A DNA stretch of 18,502 nucleotides from CAYNSB01 sp964399625 (GCA_964399625.1 CAYNSB010000059.1:1-18502); one strand, 5' to 3'; positions 7,578-15,336 are shown, counted from the stretch's first letter. Notes: generated by a model from the letters alone, not told the origin. Numbers and translations: made by a program.

Positions 7578-8540
7578 ATGACTCGCCCCGACCCCAACTC
7601 CGGCTGCTCCCCTCCCCCCCTGCCACTCGATCGCGGCGGCATTGCCACCGAGCATCGCAATCCGCGCTCGATGCGTCTCCATGAGGCCAGCATCGACGAG
7701 TGCGTAGCGATGATCCAGGAGGAGGATCGCACGATCCATGACGCGATGGCGCGGGCCCGTCCCTCCCTGGTTGCCCTGATCCGCGACATCGACGCGCGAT
7801 TCCAGCGCGGCGGCCGCGTCATCTATCTTGGAGCGGGAACGTCCGGACGGCTTGGCGTGCTCGACTCCTCGGAGATGCCGCCCACGTACCACATCGATGC
7901 GTCGAGATTCGTGGGAATCATCGCGGGCGGCGAAGCCTCGCTTCGTCGCTCGAGCGAGGGCAAAGAGGACGAGCGCGACGCCGCTCGAGGCGAGCTCGAA
8001 GCGTTGCGCTTGACGCCCAGCGATTGCGTGATCGGGATCGCGGCCGGGGGCACCACGCCCTATGTGCTCGGGGCGCTGGAGTGGGTCGCGTCGCTCAGCC
8101 GTGACCGCTCGGCCCGCCCGCTCGCCGCTCTTCTCACGTGCTCGCCCGGGTTGCGGCCCAGCGTCGCGGACCACGTCGTGGTGCTCGACACTGGCCCCGA
8201 GATCGTCACCGGTTCCACGCGCATGAAGGCCGGCACCGCGACCAAGCTTGCGCTGAACACGATCTCCACAACGCTGATGGTGCGATCGGGGCGCGTGCAT
8301 GAGAATCTCATGGTCGACCTCCGCGCGACCAACGACAAGCTGCGTGATCGCGCCGCCCGCATCGTGGCGACGCTCGTTCGCTGCTCCCGCGAGGACGCGT
8401 TCACCCTGCTGGAGCGTGCGGGCGGGAGCGCGAAGGTTGCCGTCGTGATGGGCGTGCGCCGTGTGGAGCGGGGCGCGGCCGAGGCGCTCCTCAATCAAGC
8501 GAATGGACGCCTGGCCGACGCGATTCGCCTGGCGACGTGA
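7578..8540 (+). CDS. murQ: N-acetylmuramic acid 6-phosphate etherase
   Basis: MurQ cleaves the D-lactyl ether of MurNAc-6-phosphate to give GlcNAc-6-phosphate and D-lactate, the step after AnmK. The 320-residue SIS-fold protein slightly exceeds E. coli MurQ (298), mainly through a Pro-rich N-terminal extension before the conserved TEHRNPRSMRLHEAS. Clear motifs: VIYLGAGTSGRLGVLDSSEMPPTY at 81-104, with catalytic Glu99; SSEGKEDER with the second catalytic Glu at 130, 31 residues later as in E. coli; VIGIAAGGTTPYVLGAL; and EIVTGSTRMKAGTATKLALN. Family members usually have AASG where this has AAGG. It starts 10 bp after anmK without an obvious Shine-Dalgarno, so coupled translation is likely. No beta-N-acetylhexosaminidase or MurP-type PTS component is adjacent. 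Identification is secure. Confidence 0.95.
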   Translation: MTRPDPNSGCSPPPLPLDRGGIATEHRNPRSMRLHEASIDECVAMIQEEDRTIHDAMARARPSLVALIRDIDARFQRGGRVIYLGAGTSGRLGVLDSSEMPPTYHIDASRFVGIIAGGEASLRRSSEGKEDERDAARGELEALRLTPSDCVIGIAAGGTTPYVLGALEWVASLSRDRSARPLAALLTCSPGLRPSVADHVVVLDTGPEIVTGSTRMKAGTATKLALNTISTTLMVRSGRVHENLMVDLRATNDKLRDRAARIVATLVRCSREDAFTLLERAGGSAKVAVVMGVRRVERGAAEALLNQANGRLADAIRLAT

Positions 8541-8559
8541 TTCGAGAAGCGGAGCCCGG

Positions 8560-8565
8560 TACCCT
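8560..8565 (+). promoter_or_regulatory. -10-like TACCCT upstream of the M16 peptidase
   Basis: TACCCT lies in the 68-bp gap between murQ and the M16 peptidase, 43 bases before the chosen ATG, in a context (GGTACCCTTG) like the other TACNNT elements in this window. The upstream -35 match is poor. It would let the peptidase be transcribed separately from the cassette. Confidence 0.3.
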
Positions 8566-8608
8566 TGCCCCACGCGGGCGTCGTGCGGACCCCGCTTCGG
8601 AGTCCCCC

Positions 8609-11365
8609 ATGTTCCATAGGCTCGGCCATCGTCTCGTCGCCCTTGCGGCGCTCGTTCTCTCCGCCGCGACCGCTCTGGCCCAGAGCGTGTCGTATGAGAA
8701 GTACAAGCTCGACAACGGCATGACGGTGATCCTGCATCAGGACAAGTCCCTCCCGATCGCGGTCGTCAACATCTGGTACCGCGTGGGCGCACGAGAGGAA
8801 CCCGCGGGACGCTCCGGCTTTGCGCACCTCTTTGAGCATCTCATGTTCATGGGCACACAACGGGTGCCCGGAAACGACTTCGACATCCTGATGGAAACGA
8901 GCGGCGGTGCCAACAACGCGAGCACCGAGCTCGACCGCACCAACTACTTTTCGTGGGGCCCCGCCTCGCTCTTGCCCACGCTGCTGTGGCTCGACGCCGA
9001 TCGCCTCGAGGACCTGGGTCGCTCCATGGACAAGGCCAAGCTCGACCGCCAGCGCGATGTCGTTCGCAACGAGCTGCGCCAGACGGTCGAGAACACTCCC
9101 TACGGCAAGGCCCAGGACTACATCACCCAGTACATGTACCCCGCGGGGCACCCGTATCACTTCAACGTGGGCGGCACGCACCAGGACCTCGAGGCGGCCA
9201 ACGTCAACAACGTGAAGGACTTCTTCGCGAAGTTCTATGTCCCGAACAACGCCACGCTCGTCGTCGCGGGTGATTTCGATTCGGCCGCGATCAAGGAGCA
9301 CATCGGGCGACTCTTCGGCACGCTGCCCCGGGGTGCGGACGTCGCGCGACGCATGGAGCCCCCCGCGAAGCTCTCGGGCGTCGTGCGGACGACGATGCTC
9401 GACAAGGTGCAGTTGCCCATGGTGCTCATGGCGTGGCACTCGCCAGCGGTGTTCGCCGAGGGTGACGCGGAGATGGACCTTGCGGCTCTGGTGCTCGCCT
9501 CGGGCAAGAACAGCCGTCTGTACAAGCGCCTGGTGATCGATGAGAAGCTCGCCGTCGAAGTTTCCGCGTCGCAGAGCGGTGCGGGACTCGGGTCGCTGTT
9601 CCAGGTGATGGTCTATGGCAAGCCGGGGGCGGACCTGGGACGCATCGAGTCCATCGTCGACGAGGAACTGACGCGATTCGTCAAGGACGGGCCCACGTCC
9701 GCCGAGCTCGACGAGCGGAAGACGAGCGTCGAGAAGGGCAAGCTGAGCCAGCTCCAGTCGCTCCTGGCCAAGGCCGACAAGCTCAACGAGTATGAGTACT
9801 ACTTCGGCGAGCCGAACTCGTTCGCGCGCGACCTCGATCGCTTCCGCAACGCGAAGGCGGAGGCGGTCCGCGCGGTCGCGGCGCGTGTCATCGATCTGAA
9901 CGCGCGGGCGATCATTCGAACGCTCCCCGAGGAGCCCGAGCGTGGCCCCTCGCCGCGAGACGCTCGCCCCGGTCCGGCCCCGCAAAGCGAGTTCACGCCG
10001 CTGGCGCCCACGAGTGCGAAGCTGAGCAACGGCATTCCTCTTCAGGTGTGGACCAAGCCCGAGCTGCCGCTGGTCGCGATCTCCGTTCAGTTCAAGCCGG
10101 GCACGCCGCTGCTGGACCCGGCCAAGGCGGGGGCCACGGAGCTCATGGCGAGCATGCTCGATGAGGGCGCCGGCGAGCGCGACACGCTGGCGTTCTCGTC
10201 GGCCCTGCAGAGCCTGGGCGCCAGCATGAGCGCTGGGGCCGGGCACGAGACGCTCACCGTGAGCATGGAGACGCTCAAGCGAAACCTGGGCAAGTCCGCG
10301 GAACTGCTGTCCGATGCGATCCGTCGCCCGCGTTTCGCGCCCGCCGACTTTGATCGAGTGAAGCGGCAGACGCTGGACAATCTCCGCCAGGCAGACGAGG
10401 AGCCAACGAATGTTGCGGCGCGCGTGGGCCTGCGCGCTATGTTCGGTGCTGCGAATCCGTACGGATGGCCTGTGTCCGGGACTATTCCCACGGTCGAGCC
10501 GCTCACGCTCGAGGACCTGAGAGCGAGCTACGCCTCGCTCGTGCGCCCGGAGATCGCGACGGTCATGGTCGCGGGCGACATCACGCCCGAGGAAGCACGC
10601 GTCGCCCTGGACAAAGTTTTGGGCGACTGGAAATCCGGCTGGTCGATGCGGTCCAGCGATACGCGCGACTATGCGGTGCTCGCGCCGGCCGCTCCGGGCA
10701 TGCGCGTCCTGCTGGTGAACCGTCCGGACGCGGTGCAGACGGTCATCCGATTCATGGCCCCCGCGCCCAAGGCGAGCGATGCGCAACGTGTCGCGTACCG
10801 CCTGATGAACACGGCGCTTGGTGGCTCGTTCACGAGCCGCCTGAACCAGAACCTGCGCGAGCACCATGGGTACACCTACGGCGCGGGCTCGAGAGTGATC
10901 CAAGGCCCGAACAACGGGTACTTCATCGCCTCGTCGTCCGTCAAGTCCGAAGTTACGGGCGCGTCGCTGAAGGAGTTCCTCGCCGAGTTCGCGCGTCTCC
11001 GGGCTGCCTCGGGCGGCGATCTGAGCGAGGCCGAGGTGACCAAGGCCCGCGAGACGATCCGCACCGAAACGGTGCAGTCGTTCGAGGGTCTGCGTCAGAT
11101 CCTGGGGGTGGCGGGCGAGCTCTCGCGCTGCGATCTTCCGTTCGACACGATCGCCAAGGACCTCGCCGCGGGCGCCGCAATCAACGCGGCACAGCTCAAC
11201 GCGCTCTCGCCCAAGGCGTTGGACCTGGACCGCGGAGTGCTCGTGCTCGTCGGCGACAAGGGGCTGATCCTCGAGCAGATCAAGGACCTTGGCTTGCCCG
11301 CGCCGGTCGAGGTCGATACGCAGGGCGAGCCTATCGCCGACGCCAATCGCAAGCCCGCACCCTGA
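8609..11365 (+). CDS. Exported M16-family zinc peptidase (two-lobed, insulinase-like)
   Basis: A 918-residue protein from ATG 8609, chosen because GGAG lies six bases upstream and it begins a clean signal peptide (MFHRLGHRLVALAALVLSA ending ATALA before Q); an in-frame GTG at 8537 overlaps murQ and is unlikely. The N-terminal lobe has the inverted zinc motif HLFEH (His73, Glu76, His77) and the distal ligand Glu155 in RDVVRNELRQ, so it should be catalytic. The second lobe, from about residue 460 (TSAKLSNGIPLQVWTKPELP), lacks HxxEH (ATELMASMLDEGAG instead). It keeps the LREHHGYTYGAGSR region, like the substrate-binding half of M16 pairs fused in one chain. A Pro-rich linker (SPRDARPGPAPQSE) joins the lobes. 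The protein probably degrades peptides in the periplasm. It ends 12 bp from the convergent TIM-barrel gene with no evident terminator. Confidence 0.92.
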   Translation: MFHRLGHRLVALAALVLSAATALAQSVSYEKYKLDNGMTVILHQDKSLPIAVVNIWYRVGAREEPAGRSGFAHLFEHLMFMGTQRVPGNDFDILMETSGGANNASTELDRTNYFSWGPASLLPTLLWLDADRLEDLGRSMDKAKLDRQRDVVRNELRQTVENTPYGKAQDYITQYMYPAGHPYHFNVGGTHQDLEAANVNNVKDFFAKFYVPNNATLVVAGDFDSAAIKEHIGRLFGTLPRGADVARRMEPPAKLSGVVRTTMLDKVQLPMVLMAWHSPAVFAEGDAEMDLAALVLASGKNSRLYKRLVIDEKLAVEVSASQSGAGLGSLFQVMVYGKPGADLGRIESIVDEELTRFVKDGPTSAELDERKTSVEKGKLSQLQSLLAKADKLNEYEYYFGEPNSFARDLDRFRNAKAEAVRAVAARVIDLNARAIIRTLPEEPERGPSPRDARPGPAPQSEFTPLAPTSAKLSNGIPLQVWTKPELPLVAISVQFKPGTPLLDPAKAGATELMASMLDEGAGERDTLAFSSALQSLGASMSAGAGHETLTVSMETLKRNLGKSAELLSDAIRRPRFAPADFDRVKRQTLDNLRQADEEPTNVAARVGLRAMFGAANPYGWPVSGTIPTVEPLTLEDLRASYASLVRPEIATVMVAGDITPEEARVALDKVLGDWKSGWSMRSSDTRDYAVLAPAAPGMRVLLVNRPDAVQTVIRFMAPAPKASDAQRVAYRLMNTALGGSFTSRLNQNLREHHGYTYGAGSRVIQGPNNGYFIASSSVKSEVTGASLKEFLAEFARLRAASGGDLSEAEVTKARETIRTETVQSFEGLRQILGVAGELSRCDLPFDTIAKDLAAGAAINAAQLNALSPKALDLDRGVLVLVGDKGLILEQIKDLGLPAPVEVDTQGEPIADANRKPAP

Positions 11366-11377
11366 TTTCTGCGATCG

Positions 11378-12196
11378 TCAAGGCAGCGTTCTTTCGAGGC
11401 GCTCGATCCACGCCGCGGGCACGCGTGATTGGTCCGCCACGCCCCGCACGTCGATGACGCGGTGCGCGGCGTGCCCGACCGTGGTCAACGCGACGTGATA
11501 CGCCAGCAAGTCGAGGCGTGCTTCTCGGGCGAGCGGTTCGACGCGCGCCGTCGTGGACGCATCGGAGAGGCGTGGCGACACGAGACGCTCGCCCGCGTGG
11601 ACCACCATCTGCGCCGGATCGACCCCGGCGAGCAGGGCTCCGGCAGGGTCCACGCCCGCGCCGATCGTGGGAACTCCGCGTGCAAGAAGGACAGGGGCGC
11701 TCTGCGCCGGTCGATCGCGTTCTGGGCGATGGTTCGCGACGCGCACGCCCAGCCGGCCCGCGAAGCGCTCGATCTCCGCCAGCACGCCCCCATCAAGGAG
11801 CTCGGGCAGCAGTGTGCTGACGATGGCGCGAGAGCCCGCGCCGACAAGCGGCGTCAGCTCGCCCGCGAACTCGATCGCCGCGAGCAGCGCGTCGATCGCG
11901 CGCTGGGCGTGGGCGGGCTCGACGAAGTGCTCGCTGGGGATCCAAAGATCCACGCCCGAGAGCGAGAGCTCCTGGCGACGCAGAATGGACGCAAGATCGC
12001 GTCGAGCCGATCGGTCGAGCTGGCGCGGCCGGATGGAGTCCAGCGTCGCGTCGAGCTGCACGCCGCGCACGCCGCAGCCCGCGACCCACTCGATCGCCGC
12101 TCGCGCGTCGATGCGCCCCGCGGCGTTTGTCCACGGAGTGCCCGCCTCGGGCAGAAGCCCGGCGATGGAGATGGAGAGGGGAACGCCAGATTCCAT
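11378..12196 (-). CDS. Xylose-isomerase-like TIM-barrel protein (sugar phosphate isomerase/epimerase type)
   Basis: 272 residues from ATG 12196-12194. It resembles the AP_endonuc_2 / sugar-phosphate isomerase-epimerase superfamily. LSISIAGLLPEAG opens the barrel, AAIEWVAGCGVRGVQLDAT is the first strand-loop with an acidic residue, and SILRRQELSLSGVDLWIP is the second strand (family pattern of R..L...GL.....). VRVANHRPERD and TIGAGVDPAGALLAGVDP match the usual ANH and G.D.DP.h strands, and LDLLAYHVAL is the last strand. The metal ligand set cannot be fully assigned, as several usual Glu and His positions are not obvious, so it may be a diverged or non-catalytic member. Substrate unknown. It is divergent from the membrane protein at 12226 with 29 bp between starts and has no Shine-Dalgarno. 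Confidence 0.72.
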   Translation of the reverse strand: MESGVPLSISIAGLLPEAGTPWTNAAGRIDARAAIEWVAGCGVRGVQLDATLDSIRPRQLDRSARRDLASILRRQELSLSGVDLWIPSEHFVEPAHAQRAIDALLAAIEFAGELTPLVGAGSRAIVSTLLPELLDGGVLAEIERFAGRLGVRVANHRPERDRPAQSAPVLLARGVPTIGAGVDPAGALLAGVDPAQMVVHAGERLVSPRLSDASTTARVEPLAREARLDLLAYHVALTTVGHAAHRVIDVRGVADQSRVPAAWIERLERTLP

Positions 12197-12203
12197 GGAG
12201 CAA

Positions 12204-12220
12204 GTTGTAGGCGGTACGAT
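12204..12220. promoter_or_regulatory. Back-to-back -10-like elements, both apparently leaderless
   Basis: In the 29 bp between divergent starts, TACGAT (plus, 12215-12220) ends five bases before the ATG at 12226. TACAAC (minus, 12209-12204) ends seven bases before the ATG at 12196. A -10 at that distance puts transcription start at or within a base or two of the start codon, and neither gene has a Shine-Dalgarno. TTCCAT (12191-12196) lies 18 bases upstream of the plus-strand element as a weak -35. This is inferred from motif and spacing only. Confidence 0.4.
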
Positions 12221-12225
12221 CGCCC

Positions 12226-12810
12226 ATGAGGCCGCGAACGCTGCGCACGATCCAGGCGGGCATGTTGGGGGTCGCGCTGGGCGTGCTGGTCATGACGGGC
12301 GCCGCGGCGGCGATCGCCTTCCCGACCATGAAGGCCCTCCAACCCTCGCTGCCCGAGTTTGCGTCGTACCCCAGCGACCACCATCGCATCGCCGCGGGGC
12401 AGGTGATGGCCCGTGTCTTTCGCGTGGCAGAGGCGGCGCTGGCGGCGACGCTCGTAGTAGCCATCATCGCGTTCACGCTCGATCTCGTGCGTGCATCGCG
12501 ACAGGCGACCGTTCTTGAGCGTCGCGTCCGCGCTGCTCGCGGGGTGCTCTACGTGGGGATGCTTGCCATCATGGGATTCAAGTTTGGAGTTCTGAATCCG
12601 CGCATGAACGCGGAGCTGGGCGCGTTCTGGAGCGACGCTCGCGCCGGGAACGTTCAGGCCGCCGATGCCCACCGGGCCGCGTTCGATGCGGACCACCCCA
12701 CCGCGAGCAAGCTCTTGTACGCGCAGGCTGTTCTCGTGGCCCTCGCGCTGCTCGTGTGCGTCGCTCCGGTTGGCGGCGATGTGCCAGAGCGGCGAAAGGT
12801 CGCCCTATGA
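12226..12810 (+). CDS. Four-helix integral membrane protein, TMEM205/DUF4149-like
   Basis: 194 residues with about four transmembrane helices: MLGVALGVLVMTGAAAAIAF, a second at about 62-86 (AEAALAATLVVAIIAFTLDLV), a third (RGVLYVGMLAIMGFKFGVLN) and a fourth near the C-terminus (AQAVLVALALLVCVAPV). After helix 1 the segment FPTMKALQPSLPEF leads to YPSDHHRIAAGQVMARVF. The pattern of Phe-Pro after the first helix, then AAG..MARVF, reminds me of DUF4149/TMEM205 proteins, but I hold this loosely. Function unknown. No Shine-Dalgarno is present and the start is probably leaderless. Its stop overlaps the nth start (ATGA), giving a two-gene operon with the DNA repair enzyme; the functional link is not evident. 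Confidence 0.75.
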   Translation: MRPRTLRTIQAGMLGVALGVLVMTGAAAAIAFPTMKALQPSLPEFASYPSDHHRIAAGQVMARVFRVAEAALAATLVVAIIAFTLDLVRASRQATVLERRVRAARGVLYVGMLAIMGFKFGVLNPRMNAELGAFWSDARAGNVQAADAHRAAFDADHPTASKLLYAQAVLVALALLVCVAPVGGDVPERRKVAL

Positions 12811-13634
12811 CCGGCGATCGAAAGAAACCCAAGGCAAAGGCGCGATCACGCCAGACGCGGAAGGAAGGCCCCGCTCGCACGCAGCGCCCCTTTCCCGACC
12901 TGGACATCGAACTTCCCAAGGTCGCTCCCGCGCAGCGCGCCCGGGCATTGTCGCTGCTGGAGGCCCTTCGCACGTCATACCCGGACGCGCACTGCGAGCT
13001 CAGTTACACCACGCCGCACGAGCTGCTCGTCGCGACCATCCTCTCCGCCCAAACGACCGACGTTTCGGTGAACAAGGCCACGCCAGCGCTCTTCGCCCGC
13101 TATCCCACGCCCGCCGACTACGCGAGCGCCACGCCCGAGGAGATCGAGCCCTACATCCGCACGCTCGGCTTCTTTCGCAACAAGGCCAAGGCCCTGCACC
13201 TGGCGATGCGTGCTCTTGTCGAGCATCACGCGGGCCAGGTGCCGCAGACCATGGACGAACTGCTCGCCCTGCATGGCGTGGCCCGCAAGACCGCCGGCGT
13301 CGTTCTGGGCAATTGCTTCAACATCAACGTGGGTGTGGTGGTCGACACGCACGTGACGCGACTGTCCCAGCGTCTGGGGCTGGCGCCGCAGGGCGCGAGC
13401 GTCGCCGCGATCGAGCGCTGGCTCATGGCGCTGTTCCCGCGCGAATCGTGGTGCGAGCTGTCGCACCTGCTCATCTTCCACGGACGGCGAGCGTGCACGG
13501 CCAGGAACAGCGCGTGCTCGGATCACGCCATCTGCGCAAAGTTCGGAACGGCATGCGAGCTGCGCATCAGCGCCCGGTCCAAGGCGAGAACCTCCCCGAG
13601 GCGCGTCCGGCGAAGCATTCCCGACAGGAGTTGA
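12807..13634 (+). CDS. nth: Endonuclease III (DNA glycosylase/AP lyase) with atypical cysteine loop
   Basis: Nth removes oxidised pyrimidines and nicks at abasic sites in base excision repair. The protein has 275 residues (E. coli 211), with a Lys/Arg-rich N-terminal extension (DRKKPKAKARSRQTRK) and an Arg-rich tail. Core motifs: HELLVATILSAQTTDVSVNKATPALF, IRTLGFFRNKAKAL, the helix-hairpin-helix LHGVARKTAGVVLG with catalytic Lys161, and VVVDTHVTRLSQRLGL with catalytic Asp180. The iron-sulfur loop normally reads C-x6-C-x2-C-x5-C; here it is C230-x6-C237-x5-C243-x6-C250, with His240 where the third Cys usually sits. ATG 12807 overlaps the upstream stop by 4 bp. The last 19 bp, through TGA at 13632-13634, overlap the 3' end of the tRNA-Arg gene on the other strand, so the final residues are antisense tRNA sequence. 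Family identity is secure; cluster binding is uncertain. Confidence 0.92.
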   Translation: MTGDRKKPKAKARSRQTRKEGPARTQRPFPDLDIELPKVAPAQRARALSLLEALRTSYPDAHCELSYTTPHELLVATILSAQTTDVSVNKATPALFARYPTPADYASATPEEIEPYIRTLGFFRNKAKALHLAMRALVEHHAGQVPQTMDELLALHGVARKTAGVVLGNCFNINVGVVVDTHVTRLSQRLGLAPQGASVAAIERWLMALFPRESWCELSHLLIFHGRRACTARNSACSDHAICAKFGTACELRISARSKARTSPRRVRRSIPDRS

Positions 13635-13689
13635 ACCTGTAACCTCTGCCTTCGGAGGGCAGCGCTCTATCCAGTTGAGCTACGGGAAC
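13616..13689 (-). tRNA. tRNA-Arg (anticodon CCG)
   Basis: Read on the minus strand, 74 nt fold into a full cloverleaf. The acceptor stem is GTTCCCG / CGGGAAT (G-U at 1-72), with discriminator G and no encoded CCA. The D-arm is GCTC / GAGC, the anticodon arm CTGCC-CTCCGAA-GGCAG with CCG at 34-36 (decoding CGG), the variable loop is 5 nt, and the T-arm is ACAGG-TTCAACT-CCTGT. Its 3' end overlaps the last codons of nth by 19 bp on the opposite strand. Confidence 0.96.
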
Positions 13690-13721
13690 AACGTTTGGCA
13701 CCCAGTGCGCTCTTCGCTGCA

Positions 13722-13752
13722 CTGACAGCGCCGAACGACCCGATGCTACGAT
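13722..13752 (+). promoter_or_regulatory. Candidate promoter for the MFS transporter gene
   Basis: CTGACA (13722-13727, five of six matches to the TTGACA -35 consensus) and TACGAT (13747-13752) are separated by 19 bp, slightly long. Transcription would start near 13758-13760. That argues against the ATG at 13743 as the translation start and favours one downstream, such as TTG 13803. Confidence 0.4.
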
Positions 13753-13802
13753 CCGCCCCGCCTGGAAGCAACCCATGCGAGGCCTACCGGAGCGTGCCCC
13801 CC

Positions 13803-15095
13803 TTGAGCATCGCGGAGTCCAACCAAGGCGGCACGGCATCGGCTCCCGCCCTCCCAGGCGCCGATTCCGCGGCCTGCACGCCCCTGCTCGCGGTCCACAC
13901 CATGAGCTTCCTCAACTCGCTGGGGACCGGGCTGGTCACCAACGGGATTGCGTTCATCACGTCCCAGGGGTTCGGGTTCTCGCGGAACCAGAATTTCTGG
14001 CTCGCGCTCTTGCTGGGGATCACGTACATCGTGGGTGCGGCCGGGGCGAGCCGCGCGACGCGCGCGCTCCGCACCTTGGGAGTCTCGTCGCGCGGGGTGC
14101 TCGCGCTGCTCATGGTGCTGATGGCCGCCCTGTGCGTGATGCCTCTGGCCATCGCCCGCATTCAGGCGCGCGAACTCCCGCCCGTGGCAACGATCTGGAT
14201 CCTGGTCATCGCCTACAGCCCGCTCAGCGGAATGTTCTGGCCCCTCATCGAGTCGTTCCTCTCGGGGGGCAGATCGGGCGCACGCCTCCGCAGCGCGCTG
14301 GGCACGTGGAACGTGGTCTGGTCCACGGCCCTGGTCGTCGCGTACTGGGCGATGGCGCCGGTCGTGAAGCCGCACCCGACCCTCGCCCTCGCCGGGCTTG
14401 GCGGCGTCCACGCGATCGCCCTTCTCGTGCTCGTGTTCTTTCGGAGCGAACCGGGCGAGCACCTCGACGAGGTGCACGGCCCCGTGCCGCCGAACTACCC
14501 GCGATTGCTCGCGGTGTTTCGCGTGCTCCTCCCGACGTGCTACATGGTCTGCAGCGCCCTGTGTCCCATGATGCCCGAAACCTTCGCTCGGTTTCCGATC
14601 GATCCCGCGTGGCAGGTGCGATTGGCCGCGACATGGATCGTTGCCCGCGTCCTCACGTTCCTCACCCTCGAACGTTGGCACCGCTGGCACGGATCGTGGA
14701 CCATGCCCCTCGCGGGCGGCGCCCTGCTCCTGCTCGGCTTCGCGGGTGCGGCGCTCGTGTCGCGGTTTGACACGGGCAATCTGGGGCTTGTCGCGCTGGT
14801 CCTGAGCCTGTTCGTCTTCGGCGTGGGAATGTCCACGATCTACACCGGCGCCATCTACTACGCGATGGCCGTCGGTCATTCCGAGGTCGATGCGGGTGGC
14901 ACGCACGAGGCCTTGATCGGAGTGGGATACACCGTGGGCCCCGCATGCGGGCTTGTCGCGGGCGGGCTCATTTCAGCAGGCGTCGCGTCCGAGCGCTCGT
15001 TCGAGCCGCTCCTGCTCGCGATGATCGCGGTACTGGCGATCCTCGTCCTTTCGGGCGGGGTCTGGCGCGCATCCAAGCGAAGGGCCGCGGCGTAG
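13803..15095 (+). CDS. Major facilitator superfamily-type transporter
   Basis: A polytopic membrane protein of about 430 residues with roughly 12 helices in two halves. The first helices are PLLAVHTMSFLNSLGTGLVTNGIAFI and WLALLLGITYIVGAAGAS. RATRALRTLGVSSRG gives the basic loop between helices 2 and 3 typical of MFS proteins, and IWILVIAYSPLSGMFWPLIESFLS is an MFS-like helix 4. A hydrophilic loop (FFRSEPGEHLDEVHGPVPPNY) separates the halves. Helices 11-12 contain GVGYTVGPACGLVAGGLISAG, resembling the exporter-type end of MFS drug-efflux proteins. Substrate unknown. Start choice is uncertain: TTG 13803 has GGAG ten bases upstream and lies after a plausible promoter. ATG 13743 (20 extra residues) has no ribosome site and overlaps the -10 region; ATG 13902 would cut into helix 1. 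It is flanked by a tRNA and a secreted protease, without operon partners. Confidence 0.82.
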   Translation: MSIAESNQGGTASAPALPGADSAACTPLLAVHTMSFLNSLGTGLVTNGIAFITSQGFGFSRNQNFWLALLLGITYIVGAAGASRATRALRTLGVSSRGVLALLMVLMAALCVMPLAIARIQARELPPVATIWILVIAYSPLSGMFWPLIESFLSGGRSGARLRSALGTWNVVWSTALVVAYWAMAPVVKPHPTLALAGLGGVHAIALLVLVFFRSEPGEHLDEVHGPVPPNYPRLLAVFRVLLPTCYMVCSALCPMMPETFARFPIDPAWQVRLAATWIVARVLTFLTLERWHRWHGSWTMPLAGGALLLLGFAGAALVSRFDTGNLGLVALVLSLFVFGVGMSTIYTGAIYYAMAVGHSEVDAGGTHEALIGVGYTVGPACGLVAGGLISAGVASERSFEPLLLAMIAVLAILVLSGGVWRASKRRAAA

Positions 15096-15098
15096 GCG

Positions 15099-15114
15099 TG
15101 GGGTAGCAGCCCCA
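15099..15114 (+). terminator. Short hairpin just after the transporter gene, weak terminator candidate
   Basis: TGGGG (15099-15103) and CCCCA (15110-15114) form a perfect 5-bp stem with a 6-base loop, three bases after the stop codon. No T-tract follows, so intrinsic termination is doubtful. The rest of 15096-15341 holds a promoter-like element and the S41 leader and no gene that I trust. Confidence 0.25.
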
Positions 15115-15197
15115 TGTCGGAACGCGCTCCGCCGCGCATCTTCGTACTGAGGTGCAAGGGCCGCAAACCACTCGGGGGCCGGCGGCGTAGGGACCGA

Positions 15198-15203
15198 TAT
15201 CAT
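15198..15203 (+). promoter_or_regulatory. -10-like TATCAT upstream of the S41 protease gene
   Basis: TATCAT lies in the 246-bp gap before the protease. It predicts a start of transcription near 15210 and a 5' leader of about 130 nt. It is the closest match to TATAAT among the elements listed here, but no good -35 is visible. Confidence 0.35.
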
Positions 15204-15315
15204 GGAACACCGCGTCTGGCAGGTGCGAAACCCCAACGGTGGTGCGTGGACGGCCGATGTCGGAGCGATCCGAGGGCCGAGCGGAACCCGGGTCCACGAG
15301 GCAGGTCGACTCAAC

Positions 15316-15336
15316 GGGCGGGGTGCCGCCCGGAGG
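15316..15336 (+). promoter_or_regulatory. Hairpin abutting the Shine-Dalgarno of the S41 protease
   Basis: GGGCGG (15316-15321), loop GGTG, CCGCCC (15326-15331) form a perfect six-pair GC stem. The ribosome site GGAGG (15332-15336) begins on the very next base, five bases before ATG 15342. A stem this stable next to the ribosome site could lower or tune translation. The structure is seen; the role is inferred. Confidence 0.4.

Noticed and set aside
8495..10903. Long minus-strand frame (802 codons) opposite the M16 peptidase
   Set aside because: Arg/Glu/His-rich antisense shadow; the plus strand encodes the zinc peptidase with its intact HLFEH motif.
12756..12806. Upstream extension of nth
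   Set aside because: The extra residues are Arg-rich and lie wholly inside the preceding membrane protein gene; ATG 12807 with an ATGA overlap is the natural start.
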